DNA of 64,000 nt from Nucisporomicrobium flavum. GTDB taxonomy: Bacteria > Actinomycetota > Actinomycetes > Mycobacteriales > Micromonosporaceae. The stretch's first letter is position 1. The number at the start of each line of letters is the position of its first letter. The stretch lies in assembly GCF_016464385.1 (NCBI RefSeq), contig NZ_JADMLH010000003.1:372001-436000 (forward strand), given 5' to 3'. The translations under genes were made by a program, and so were the position numbers. Below, in pieces: positions 23,746 to 31,906 of the stretch. The notes under the pieces are model-generated. The model did no database searches. It was given only the letters and a program-made list of their open reading frames with translations, and had not been told where the DNA came from.

Positions 23746-25170
23746 TCAGCCGGGGGGAAGGGCGAGGGTCAGGCGGCGGCCGTGGCCACCCTGGAAGGTG
23801 TGGACGAGCAGGCCCGCCGGGCGCAGAGCCGGCCGCCAGGCGGAGACGGTGGTGGCCCAGCCGCCCGCACCGGCCTGCGAGCCGCCGCTGGCGGAGACCG
23901 GGCTCATGCCGGGGGTGGGCACCCCGGGAACGTTCGGGGGTGCCGGGACGGAACCCGGTTCGCCGGTACGGTCGCCGCGCGGCTCGGACCGGTCCTCCCG
24001 TGTCGTGGTGGTGCTGCTGCCATCGCAGTTCAGCGGCTGTTCGCCGGAGGCCGGAACGGGCGGCAGCTCCGCCTGCCGGGGTGCCGTGAGGACGGGCGGC
24101 AGGGCGGGTGCCCGCGCGTGGCGGATGCCCGGCTGGGGAGCGGTGGGCACGCGGACGGGGGAGACGGCGATGCCGGGGGACGGCCGGGGCGTCCCGGTCC
24201 GGGCGGCGGGGAGCGGCACGGGCGGGACGGCGGTCTCGGCGATGGGTGGGACGACGGTACGGGTCACCGGCCGCAGAACGACCTCGACGGCGGTCTCGGC
24301 TGCCGGCCGCACGACGAGCTCGACGGCGGTCCGGGCTGCCGGCCGCACGACGAGTTCGACGACCGTCTCGGCGGCCGGCCGCACGACCACGTTGACGACG
24401 GGGCGGACCACGGTCTCGGCTGCCGGTCGCACGACCGCGTCGACGGTTGTCTCCAGCACGCCCCGCACGGCAGGCCGGACCACCGGCTTGGCGGTCCTGA
24501 GCACCGGCTTCGTCACGGGGGAGGTCCGGGCGGTCACCCGCTCGGTGGTGTGGTCCACCGTGGACCGCACTCTCGCGATCGGCCCGTCGGCGTGGCGGCG
24601 CGCCGCCGACCGGATGGTCCGCTCCCGCACGGCGGGTGCCGGCTGCCGGACCGTGTCGCGGACCGCCTTCCGGACCGCCTTCCGGACCGGTCGATGAGCG
24701 TTGCCGGTGGAGCGAGCCGTCGTGCCGGAAGCGCGAACAGCCTTGCCGGTGGAGCGGATCGTCTTGCCTGTGGAGCGGATCGCCTTGCTGGTGGAGCGGA
24801 TCGTCTTGCCGGTGGAGCGGATCGCTGTGCTGGTGGGGCGGACCGTCTTACCCGCGGAGCGGATCGTCTTACCCGTGGCGTGGGTGGTCTTGGCCGGGTG
24901 CGCCGGCTCGGCGGGCCCGGTGCCCGTGGCGGCGCGTCCCGGCGTGGCCTTCCGGACCGTCTCGGCGACGCTGCGGACGACGCCTGGGCCGCTGTCCCCG
25001 GAACCGGTCACGGCGGCGAGCGGAGAGCCGGAGGAGCGCCCGTCGGCATGCGCCATCTCGGCGCTGAACAGCAGGTAGGCGACGACCGCCAGCCCGCTCA
25101 CAATCATCAGACGAATAGCGGTCCGGATAATGTGCCGAGGTAGGTGTCCGGTCGCTGATGACGTCGACAC
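23746..25170 (-). CDS. Exported repetitive low-complexity protein next to the lanthipeptide locus
   Basis: 474 residues from GTG 25170. A single hydrophobic segment at 22-43 ends in AEMAHADG and looks like a signal peptide or anchor. Residues 98-157 consist of seven-residue units of the TGKTIRS type, rich in Thr, Lys, Arg and Ser. Residues 245-305 consist of about five 12-residue units of the VVRPAAETVVEL type, alternating valine and charge. A Pro-rich section follows, with one cysteine (NCDGSS), and the C-terminus (GGWATTVSAWRPALRPAGLL) is less repetitive. I do not recognise the family. It diverges from the lanthipeptide synthetase across 227 bases, so a surface or morphogenetic role is conceivable but unproven. 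Confidence 0.6.
   Translation of the reverse strand: MSTSSATGHLPRHIIRTAIRLMIVSGLAVVAYLLFSAEMAHADGRSSGSPLAAVTGSGDSGPGVVRSVAETVRKATPGRAATGTGPAEPAHPAKTTHATGKTIRSAGKTVRPTSTAIRSTGKTIRSTSKAIRSTGKTIRSTGKAVRASGTTARSTGNAHRPVRKAVRKAVRDTVRQPAPAVRERTIRSAARRHADGPIARVRSTVDHTTERVTARTSPVTKPVLRTAKPVVRPAVRGVLETTVDAVVRPAAETVVRPVVNVVVRPAAETVVELVVRPAARTAVELVVRPAAETAVEVVLRPVTRTVVPPIAETAVPPVPLPAARTGTPRPSPGIAVSPVRVPTAPQPGIRHARAPALPPVLTAPRQAELPPVPASGEQPLNCDGSSTTTTREDRSEPRGDRTGEPGSVPAPPNVPGVPTPGMSPVSASGGSQAGAGGWATTVSAWRPALRPAGLLVHTFQGGHGRRLTLALPPG
24256..24438 (-). repeat. 12-residue valine-rich repeats in the exported protein
   Basis: About five in-frame copies of a unit related to VVRPAAETVVEL (residues 245-305). 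The alternation of valine pairs, Arg-Pro and Glu gives a regular amphipathic pattern. Confidence 0.7.
24700..24879 (-). repeat. Heptad repeats in the exported protein (Thr/Lys/Arg rich)
   Basis: About eight in-frame copies of a 21-base unit encoding variants of TGKTIRS (residues 98-157). The units differ at third positions and by single substitutions (SAGKTVR, STSKAIR, STGKAVR), which shows duplication followed by divergence under coding constraint. Confidence 0.75.
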
Positions 25171-25291
25171 CGCAGCTCATTCCTCTCGCACGAATTCGGC
25201 CGTCCACTCGCGACCGTAACACCGGCCCGCGGTGATCGCACAACGGCGGCGCGCCTCTTTTCCCGAGGTTCCTTCGCTCAAACCCTGCGTT

Positions 25292-25334
25292 TGTCAGAAA
25301 TCCTCGGTGAGTGTGTGCCGGTCACCTTCTGACA
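25292..25334. promoter_or_regulatory. Inverted repeat upstream of the lanthipeptide synthetase
   Basis: Perfect 8-bp arms TGTCAGAA (25292-25299) and TTCTGACA (25327-25334) separated by 27 bases, ending 63 bases before the LanKC start. It lies in the promoter gap shared with the divergent repeat-protein gene and is a candidate site for one of the two LuxR-type regulators. A TTGTCA at 25291-25296 could be a -35 element; no convincing -10 was found. Confidence 0.4.
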
Positions 25335-25397
25335 TCGGCGACTGGGGCCGGTGGGGCCCGGCACGGCAGCATCGGTGGGGACAGGAAAGGAGCCGGC

Positions 25398-28007
25398 ATG
25401 GACCGCCGATACGACGCCTACTGCGCCGCTGACCCGCTGTTCTACGACTCCCTCGCGACCGCCGAGCGCTCGGCCGGGGACTTCCCGGCGGCGCGCCGGC
25501 CGCTTCCCGAGGGGTGGCGGATCCAGGCGCACGACGACTGGCTGATCGCCGGTCCGGTCGGCGCGGTCCTGCCCCGGCAGGGCTGGAAGATCCATTCTTC
25601 GGGATGTCCGGAGAACGCGGAGAAGATCGTCGACAGGGTCTGGGAGTACTGCGTAGCGCGGTCAATACCGTTCAAGTTCCTGCGTTCTCGCCAGGTGCTG
25701 TTCATGCGCAACTCGAAATATTCTCCGCGGGCCTCCAGCGGCAAGCTGGTGACCATTTATCCGGCCGATGAACAGGCGTTGCACACGATCCTCGCCGAGC
25801 TCGGTGAGCAGCTGGCCGGCGAGCCGGGCCCGTACGTCCTCAGCGACCTGCGCTGGGCTGACGGCCCCCTGCACGTCCGTTTCGGCGCCTTCGCGCACCT
25901 GTACTGCGTCGGCGACAACGGTGACCTCGTCCCCGCCCTCGAGGGCCCGGACGGCGTCCTCGAGCCCGACCGGCGGCAGGCGACGTTCAGCACCCCGTCC
26001 TGGGTGGAGCTTCCGTCGTTCCTGCAGCCGCACCTCGACGCCCGCAACGCGGTGACCACGCACGGGCTGCCGTACCGGATCACCGAGGTGCTGCACTACA
26101 GCAACGCCGGCGGGTTGTACGCCGCGCAGGACACGCGTACCGGCGAGCGAGTCGTGCTCAAGGAGGCCCGCCCGTACGCCGGCCTCGACGGTCGCGGCGA
26201 CGACGCCATCACGCGGCTGCGCCGGGAGCGGGAGATGCTGGACCGCGTCGCGGACGCCGGCTTCACGCCCCGGGTGCACGACACGTTCCCGCTGGGCGAG
26301 CACGAGTTCCTGGCGCTCGAGTACGTCGAGGGCGACCCGCTGAACCGGCTCATCGTGCAGAAGTACCCGCTGACCGACCCGGACGCCGACGAGACGGCGC
26401 TGAGCGCGTACACGGATTGGGCGCTGGGGGTCTATGACCAGGTGGCCCGGGCCGTGCGTGCGCTGCACGAGCGCGGGGTGGTCTACGGCGACCTGCACAT
26501 GTTCAACATCATGGTGCGGCCGGACGGGCGCATCGCGCTGCTCGACTTCGAGGTGGCCGCCCCGGTCACCGAGCTCCGCCGCCCGGGGCTGCGCAACCAG
26601 GGTTTCGCGGCGCCCCGCGACCGGGTCGGTCCGGCCGTCGACGAGTACGCCCTCGCCTGCCTGGCGCTCGCCCTGTTCCTGCCGCTGACCCCGCTGCTAC
26701 GCCTGGACCTGGCGAAGTCCCGGCATCTCGCGGACGTCATCGCCGAGCACTTCCCGGTGCCGCGCGCGCTGCTCGACGAGGCCGTCGCGCGGATCGAGGG
26801 CCCGCACCCGGACCGGGTACGCAGAGCCGGCGTCCGGGACTGGTCGGTCTTCGACGCGGGGCCCGGGAACTGGCCGCGGGCCCGCGACACGCTGGTCCGG
26901 GCGATTCTGGCCAGCGCCACGCCCGGACGCGACGACCGGCTGTACCCCGGCGACATCGAGCAGTTCCGCATCGGGGGTCTCGGGATCGCGTACGGCGCCG
27001 CCGGCGTGCTCTACGCGCTGGCGGAGGCGGGCGCGGAGATCCCGCCCGAGCACCGCGACTGGCTGCTCAAGCGGGCCGCGGATCCCGGGTTCGACCCGCG
27101 GCACGGGTTCCTCGACGGGCTGCACGGGGTCGCGTACGTCCTGGACCACCTCGGGGAACGCCGCGCCGCGCTGGACGTGGTCGAGCGCTGCCTGACCGAC
27201 CGGTGGGAGGGCCTCGGGCCCGACCTGGGCACCGGCATCGCCGGCATCGGGCTGAACCTGCTGCATCTGGCGCGGCGGACGGGCGAGACCGGCCTGCGCG
27301 CGGCGGCGTTCCGGGCGGCGCAGATCAGCCGGGACCGGCTCGGCGGGCCGGACTCCGTACCCGAGGTCAGCGGCGGGCGGCACCCGTACGCCGGCCTGAC
27401 CCGCGGTTCGAGCGGCGTGGCGCTGCTGTTCCTGCGGATGTACGAGGAGACGGCCGACGCCGAGTTCCTGGACCTCGCGGCCACCGCGCTGCGGCAGGAC
27501 CTGCGGCGCTGCGTGACCCGCCCGGACGGCGCGCTCGAGGTGAACGAGGAGTGGCGCACGATGCCGTACCTCGGTGAGGGCAGCGTCGGTATCGGGCTGG
27601 TGCTCGACCGCTACCTGCGGCACCGCCCCGGCGACGAGGACCTCGCCCGCGCCGCCGACGGGATCGCCCGCGCCGCCCGCTCGCCGCTGTACGTGCAGCC
27701 CGGCCTCTTCGCCGGACGTGCCGGCATCCTGGCGTACCTCGCGTTGCGGCCCGAGCCCGATCGGGAGCTGGTGGCCGCGCAGGTCAGCCGGTTGGCGTGG
27801 CACGCGTTGCCGTACGGCGGCGGCCTGGCCTTCCCGGGCGAGCAGCTGCTGCGGCTGTCGATGGACCTCGCCACCGGTACGGCCGGCGTGCTGCTCTCGC
27901 TGGCTCTCGCCCAGCCGGGCCGGCGCGCCTCGCTGCCGCTGCTGGGACGGGCCGATGACTTCCACGCGGAGCGCGTGGAGACCGACGACGTGGACGGGAG
28001 GAGGTGA
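25398..28007 (+). CDS. Class III lanthipeptide synthetase LanKC (RamC-like)
   Basis: 869 residues from ATG 25398 (ribosome-binding site AAAGGAG). Three modules are seen. An N-terminal lyase region (1 to about 220) with KIHSSGCPENAEKI and PFKFLRS; a Ser/Thr kinase domain with Lys255 (VVLKEARP), catalytic Asp365 in YGDLHMFN, and Asp383 in LLDFEVA; and a C-terminal LanC-like cyclase from about 525 with repeated glycine motifs (GGLGIAYGAAGVLYAL, GFLDGLHGVAYVL, GTGIAGIGLNLLHLAR). The zinc-ligand cysteines of classical LanC are missing, which defines class III. It would phosphorylate and eliminate Ser/Thr of the precursor and close (methyl)lanthionine rings. Its stop codon overlaps the ribosome-binding site of the first precursor gene. 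Confidence 0.95.
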   Translation: MDRRYDAYCAADPLFYDSLATAERSAGDFPAARRPLPEGWRIQAHDDWLIAGPVGAVLPRQGWKIHSSGCPENAEKIVDRVWEYCVARSIPFKFLRSRQVLFMRNSKYSPRASSGKLVTIYPADEQALHTILAELGEQLAGEPGPYVLSDLRWADGPLHVRFGAFAHLYCVGDNGDLVPALEGPDGVLEPDRRQATFSTPSWVELPSFLQPHLDARNAVTTHGLPYRITEVLHYSNAGGLYAAQDTRTGERVVLKEARPYAGLDGRGDDAITRLRREREMLDRVADAGFTPRVHDTFPLGEHEFLALEYVEGDPLNRLIVQKYPLTDPDADETALSAYTDWALGVYDQVARAVRALHERGVVYGDLHMFNIMVRPDGRIALLDFEVAAPVTELRRPGLRNQGFAAPRDRVGPAVDEYALACLALALFLPLTPLLRLDLAKSRHLADVIAEHFPVPRALLDEAVARIEGPHPDRVRRAGVRDWSVFDAGPGNWPRARDTLVRAILASATPGRDDRLYPGDIEQFRIGGLGIAYGAAGVLYALAEAGAEIPPEHRDWLLKRAADPGFDPRHGFLDGLHGVAYVLDHLGERRAALDVVERCLTDRWEGLGPDLGTGIAGIGLNLLHLARRTGETGLRAAAFRAAQISRDRLGGPDSVPEVSGGRHPYAGLTRGSSGVALLFLRMYEETADAEFLDLAATALRQDLRRCVTRPDGALEVNEEWRTMPYLGEGSVGIGLVLDRYLRHRPGDEDLARAADGIARAARSPLYVQPGLFAGRAGILAYLALRPEPDRELVAAQVSRLAWHALPYGGGLAFPGEQLLRLSMDLATGTAGVLLSLALAQPGRRASLPLLGRADDFHAERVETDDVDGRR

Positions 28008-28013
28008 ACGGAC

Positions 28014-28133
28014 ATGGCGCTTATGGATCTGCAGGGCATGGAGCTCTCCGCCGAGCGCAACGGTGGCGGAGGAAGCCGGGCCTCGCTGCTGCTGTGCGGC
28101 GACAGCTCGCTCAGCGTGACCACCTGTAACTGA
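28014..28133 (+). CDS. Class III lanthipeptide precursor 1 (SapB-like)
   Basis: 39 residues, starting seven bases after the synthetase stop, with an AGGAGGTGA ribosome-binding site. The leader MALMDLQGMEL carries the class III recognition motif (DLQxME). A Gly4 stretch precedes the core, SRASLLLCGDSSLSVTTCN. The core holds two Ser-x-x-x-Cys/Ser-x3-Cys type ring patterns (SLLLC, and SSLSVTTC) and, from memory, is almost the same as SapB of Streptomyces coelicolor, which has Ile where this has Val. The mature peptide would be an amphiphilic two-ring surfactant. It is too short to be called by many gene finders. Confidence 0.93.
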   Translation: MALMDLQGMELSAERNGGGGSRASLLLCGDSSLSVTTCN

Positions 28134-28139
28134 TGACGG

Positions 28140-28156
28140 GCCGGCTCATGGCCGGC
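28140..28156 (+). promoter_or_regulatory. Short hairpin between the two precursor genes
   Basis: GCCGGC stems (28140-28145 and 28151-28156) with a five-base loop, six bases after the first precursor's stop. It may protect the precursor transcript or partly terminate it. The remaining 52 bases to the second precursor show only its ribosome-binding site. Confidence 0.4.
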
Positions 28157-28208
28157 ACCTGCACCCCCACCACAGCACGAGCGACTCATCACGCGAAGGA
28201 GAACGATC

Positions 28209-28334
28209 ATGGCACTTCTCGACCTGCAGGGCATGGAACTGACCACCGAGCAGCGCAACGGCGGCGGCGGCGGAAGCCGGGCCTCCCTGCTGCTCTGCGG
28301 CGACAGCTCGCTGAGCGTCACCACCTGCAACTAG
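28209..28334 (+). CDS. Class III lanthipeptide precursor 2 (SapB-like)
   Basis: 41 residues from ATG 28209 (ribosome-binding site AAGGAGA). The leader MALLDLQGMELTTEQRN differs from precursor 1 at several positions, and the glycine spacer is one residue longer. The last 19 residues, SRASLLLCGDSSLSVTTCN, are identical to precursor 1 at protein level but differ at many third codon positions. Both copies should give the same mature peptide. Identity of the core with silent divergence points to selection on the peptide, or an old duplication kept for dosage. Confidence 0.93.
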   Translation: MALLDLQGMELTTEQRNGGGGGSRASLLLCGDSSLSVTTCN

Positions 28335-28359
28335 CCGATCGATCGATCGCGACGCACGC

Positions 28360-28392
28360 GCCCCGGGTGCCGGCCACCAGCCCGCCCGGGGC
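28360..28392 (+). terminator. Hairpin between precursor and transporter genes (attenuator)
   Basis: 8-bp stem (28360-28367 with 28385-28392, containing CCCCGGG/CCCGGGG) and a 17-base loop, 25 bases after the second precursor. In lanthipeptide operons a partial terminator at this place raises precursor over transporter expression. Confidence 0.5.
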
Positions 28393-28430
28393 CGCGTGGT
28401 GCCACCACCGTGCTCACCGAAGGAGGCCCG

Positions 28431-30074
28431 ATGGTTCCCGCGGGACCGCGCCGGTCCACCCTGGTGCTGCTCGCCGTGACCGCGGGCCTCTGCGCCGTCG
28501 CGGAGCTGGCCCTGCCGCTGGCGATCGGCCGGACGGTCGACGAGGTCTCCCGGCGCGGTGCCGGGCCGTGGCTCGCCGCTTCGGTGCTGCTGATCGCCGT
28601 GCTGGTGGTGGCCGACCCGATCCGTGACCTCGCGGCGGGGCTCGCGCCGGCGTACCGGACGGCCGAGCTGCGCCGCCGGCTGGTCCGGCACTCGCTGAAC
28701 CTCGGCGGCCGCGCCGGCTCACCGGGGGACGTGGTGAGCCGCGTGATGACCGGGGCCGCCGACGCCGGGCACGGGGGCGTCGCCCTCGTGCTCGCCGTGA
28801 TCGGCATGGTGCCGGTCCTGGGGGCGGTTGCCGCGCTGGCGTACCTGGACGGCCGGCTCGTCGTCGGTTACCTCGCCGGCGCGGTCGTCATCACCGCGCT
28901 GCTGCGCCGCCACGTCCGCGACACCTCCGGCACGGTGCTGCGGTACCAGCGGGCCCAGGCCGACATCGCCGAGCGGCTGTCCGAGGCGATCGCGGGCAGC
29001 CGTACGATCGCCGCCGCCGCGACCGTGCCCACCGAGATCCGCCGCTGCCTGCGCCCGCTGCCGGCGCTGTCCGCCGAGGGCGTACGGACGTGGCACGTGC
29101 TCGCCCGGTCGGCCGGTCAGGGTGCTCTCACCGGGCCGCTGCTGCAGCTCTCGGTGGTGGCCATCGGCGGCTGGCTGCTCTCGGCCGGCCGGCTCACCCC
29201 GGGCGAACTGCTCGCGGCCATCCAGTACGGCGCCATGGGCGCGGGCATCGGTGGCCTGGTCGCCGGGTTCGGCCGGGTCGCCCGTGCCCGCGCCGGAGCC
29301 CGCCGGGTCGCCGAGATCCTGGACCGCCCCGCACCCCGCCACGGCCCGCGTACGCTGCCGCCCGGCCCCGGCACCCTGACCTTCGAGAGCGTCACCGCCC
29401 GGGTGGCCGGGGAGCCGGTGCTGCGGGACGTGTCCCTGACCGTCCCCGGTGGCCGGCCCGTCGCCGTCGTGGGCCGCTCGGGCTCCGGGAAGTCGGTGCT
29501 CGCCTCGCTCGCCGCCCGGCTCACCGATCCGGACGAGGGCCGGGTGTGCCTGGACGGCGTACCGCTGACGGAGGTGTCCGCCGAGTCGCTGCGCCGCGAG
29601 ATCGGCGTGGCGTTCGAGCGGCCCGTGCTGGTCGGTGCCACGGTCGGCGCCGCCGTGGCGCTCGGGCAGGAACGCCCGCAGCCGTACACGGTCGACGCGG
29701 CGCTGCGGGCGGCCCGCGCCGACACGTTCGTGTCCCGGCTGCCTCAGGGCATGGGTACGCCGCTCGCCGAGACACCCCTGTCGGGCGGCGAGGCGCAACG
29801 GCTCGGACTGGCCCGCGCGTGGCACGCCCGGCGGTTGCTGGTGCTCGACGACGCGACGTCCAGCCTGGACACCGCCACCGAGGCGGAGATTCTGCATCTG
29901 CTGACCGGGGAGTCGCAGCGGACGCACCTGATCGTGGCGCACCGCGCGGGTACGGCGGCACGGTGCGCGAGCGTGGTGTGGCTGGAAGCCGGCCGGGTCC
30001 GCGCGATCGCGCCACACCGGCAGTTGTGGCACGACCCGGACTACCGTGCCGTCTTCGGCGGTGATGCGGCGTGA
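28431..30074 (+). CDS. ABC transporter half-molecule 1 (RamA-like lanthipeptide exporter)
   Basis: 547 residues from ATG 28431 (ribosome-binding site AGGAGG). An N-terminal membrane domain of about six helices (first LLAVTAGLCAVAELALPLAIG) and a C-terminal ATPase with Walker A GRSGSGKS (348-355), signature LSGGEAQRLGL (from 450) and Walker B LLVLDDATSSLD. The Walker B acidic pair is DD rather than DE, so the catalytic base is Asp. It pairs with the next gene, sharing a GTGA overlap, to form a heterodimer; in the ram locus of Streptomyces the equivalent pair exports SapB. Confidence 0.92.
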   Translation: MVPAGPRRSTLVLLAVTAGLCAVAELALPLAIGRTVDEVSRRGAGPWLAASVLLIAVLVVADPIRDLAAGLAPAYRTAELRRRLVRHSLNLGGRAGSPGDVVSRVMTGAADAGHGGVALVLAVIGMVPVLGAVAALAYLDGRLVVGYLAGAVVITALLRRHVRDTSGTVLRYQRAQADIAERLSEAIAGSRTIAAAATVPTEIRRCLRPLPALSAEGVRTWHVLARSAGQGALTGPLLQLSVVAIGGWLLSAGRLTPGELLAAIQYGAMGAGIGGLVAGFGRVARARAGARRVAEILDRPAPRHGPRTLPPGPGTLTFESVTARVAGEPVLRDVSLTVPGGRPVAVVGRSGSGKSVLASLAARLTDPDEGRVCLDGVPLTEVSAESLRREIGVAFERPVLVGATVGAAVALGQERPQPYTVDAALRAARADTFVSRLPQGMGTPLAETPLSGGEAQRLGLARAWHARRLLVLDDATSSLDTATEAEILHLLTGESQRTHLIVAHRAGTAARCASVVWLEAGRVRAIAPHRQLWHDPDYRAVFGGDAA

Positions 30075-31906
30075 GCCCGGACAGCGGCTCCACGGCGCGG
30101 GTCGCCGGGCGCGAGACCGCGGCGGTGCTGCGCCGGCACCGGCGTGCCGTGGGCAGCCTGCTCGCCTGGTCGGTGCCGGAGGCGGCCCCGGCCATGCTCA
30201 CCGGGTTCGTCGTGGCGCGCGCGGTCGACGACGGCTTCCTCGCCGACCGGCCGTGGACGGGCACCGCCTGGCTCGCGCTGCTGGTCGCGGCCGCGGTCCT
30301 CGGCGCGTGGGGCGCCCGGAACACCCATCGGGCGGTGGCCGGCGTGGTCGAGCCGTTCCGCGACGACCTGACCCGCCGCGTGGTCGCCGCCGGCGTGACC
30401 ACGGCGGCCCGGCATGCCGGGACACCCGCGACGGACGGCGCCGTGGCCCGCCTGACCAACCAGGTCGAGGGCGTACGGGACTCCTTCGCCGGCCTGATCC
30501 TCGTCTCGCGCGGCTTCGTGGTGACCGTGCTCGCCGCCCTGCTCGGCACCGCGTCTCTCGCCCCGTCCCTGCTGCTCCTGGTGGCCCCGCCGCTGCTGGG
30601 CAGCATCGTGATGTTCTCGGTGGCGCTGCGCCGGGGGGTCCGCCGGCAGCGTGACTTCCTGTACGCCGGCGAGCAACTCGCCGACCGTACGGCCGCCGTG
30701 ACCGCAGCCGCCCGGGACGTGGCCGCTTGCCGTGCCACGGAACGCGCCGCCCGGTACGCCGACGAGGCGATCACCGCCCAGGCGCGGGCGGAACGGGCGC
30801 TGGCCCGCCTCGCCGCGGTCCGCTCGCTCACCGTGGCCGTGGGCGGATGGCTGCCGCTGCTGGCCGTGCTCGCCGGAGCGAACTGGGTCACCGGCCGCGG
30901 GCTGAGCACCGGCGCGCTGATCGGCGTGCTCACGTACCTGGCGCAGGTGGTGGTGCCGACGCTGGACATGTTCGTGCAGACGGTCGGCAGCGCCGGGCTC
31001 CGCTTCGTGATCACCCTGGACCGGCTCGTCCGTCGCATCGGGCAGCGCGCCACGGTCGCCGCCGATCCGGGTCCGTCCGCCCGGCGGCCCGCCGGCTCCC
31101 GCCTCGAGCTGCGCGGCGTGACGTTCCGCTACGGCGCCGCGGCCCGGCCCGTGCTGCACGACTTCGACCTGACCGTGTACGGGTACGACCACCTCGCCGT
31201 CGTCGGCCCCAGCGGCGTCGGCAAGTCCACCCTGGCCGGTCTGCTGTGCGGGACGATCAGGCCGGACGACGGCGAGGTGCTGCTCGGCGGCGTACCGATC
31301 GAGGAACTGGAACCCGCCGCGCGCGCCCGGCACCGGGTGCTGATCCCGCAGGAGGCGTACATCTTCCCCGGCAGCGTGGCCGACAACCTGCGCTATCTGA
31401 ACCCCGGGGCCGGCGAGCAGGACCTGCTCGCTGCGGTCGACGTGCTCGGCGCGGGTGCGTTGCTGGAGCGGCTCGGCGGGCTGGGCGGCGAGGTCCGCCC
31501 GCGCGAACTGTCGGCCGGGGAGCGGCAGCTGCTCACGCTGGTGCGGGCGTACGTGGCCCCGGCGCCGGTGGCCGTCCTCGACGAGGCGACCTGCCACCTC
31601 GACCCGGCGGCCGAGGAACGCGTCGAGCGGGCGTTCGCCGCCCGTGGCGCCCTGGTGGTGATCGCCCACCGGATCAGCTCGGCGATGCGGTCGCGGCGGG
31701 TGCTGCTGCTCGACGGCGACCGGGCGATGCTCGGCGATCACCGGAGCCTGCAGGCGGCCAGCGCCCGCTACCGCGAGATGACCGGCTACTGGACCGCGGC
31801 GTCAGAGCCAGCCGGCGCGCCGGGCCCGGTTGATGGCGTCGATCCGGCCGTCCGCGCCGATCTTCGCCGCGATGCCGGTCAGCCGGTTGCGCACCGTACC
31901 GGGTGA
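30071..31906 (+). CDS. ABC transporter half-molecule 2 (RamB-like lanthipeptide exporter)
   Basis: 611 residues from GTG 30071. Membrane domain (LLAWSVPEAAPAMLTGFVVARAV and later helices), then an ATPase with Walker A GPSGVGKST (379-387), signature variant LSAGERQLL (from 480) and Walker B VAVLDEATCHLD. Unlike its partner, it has the standard DE. One site with DD and one with DE suggests a heterodimer with unequal ATP sites. The last 35 codons lie antisense to the end of the regulator gene (overlap 31802-31906). Confidence 0.92.
   Translation: MSPDSGSTARVAGRETAAVLRRHRRAVGSLLAWSVPEAAPAMLTGFVVARAVDDGFLADRPWTGTAWLALLVAAAVLGAWGARNTHRAVAGVVEPFRDDLTRRVVAAGVTTAARHAGTPATDGAVARLTNQVEGVRDSFAGLILVSRGFVVTVLAALLGTASLAPSLLLLVAPPLLGSIVMFSVALRRGVRRQRDFLYAGEQLADRTAAVTAAARDVAACRATERAARYADEAITAQARAERALARLAAVRSLTVAVGGWLPLLAVLAGANWVTGRGLSTGALIGVLTYLAQVVVPTLDMFVQTVGSAGLRFVITLDRLVRRIGQRATVAADPGPSARRPAGSRLELRGVTFRYGAAARPVLHDFDLTVYGYDHLAVVGPSGVGKSTLAGLLCGTIRPDDGEVLLGGVPIEELEPAARARHRVLIPQEAYIFPGSVADNLRYLNPGAGEQDLLAAVDVLGAGALLERLGGLGGEVRPRELSAGERQLLTLVRAYVAPAPVAVLDEATCHLDPAAEERVERAFAARGALVVIAHRISSAMRSRRVLLLDGDRAMLGDHRSLQAASARYREMTGYWTAASEPAGAPGPVDGVDPAVRADLRRDAGQPVAHRTG

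Noticed and set aside
24700..24879. CRISPR-like repeat array
   Set aside because: The 21-base units are contiguous with no spacers and are in frame with a protein, so they are coding repeats.
23191..25143. 650-codon plus-strand frame over the repeat protein, with repeated Gly-Ala-Asp-Arg units
   Set aside because: The repeats on both strands reflect one set of DNA repeats. The minus-strand reading has a signal-like segment and a start near a ribosome-binding site and is preferred.
26544..26552. DFE in place of DFG in the LanKC kinase domain
   Set aside because: This was first taken as a defect, but class III synthetase kinases usually depart from DFG here, so it is not unusual.
28335..28355. 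Repeated GATC stretch (GATCGATCGATC) after the second precursor as a regulatory site
   Set aside because: It is a short simple repeat with no second copy in the window and no sign of function.
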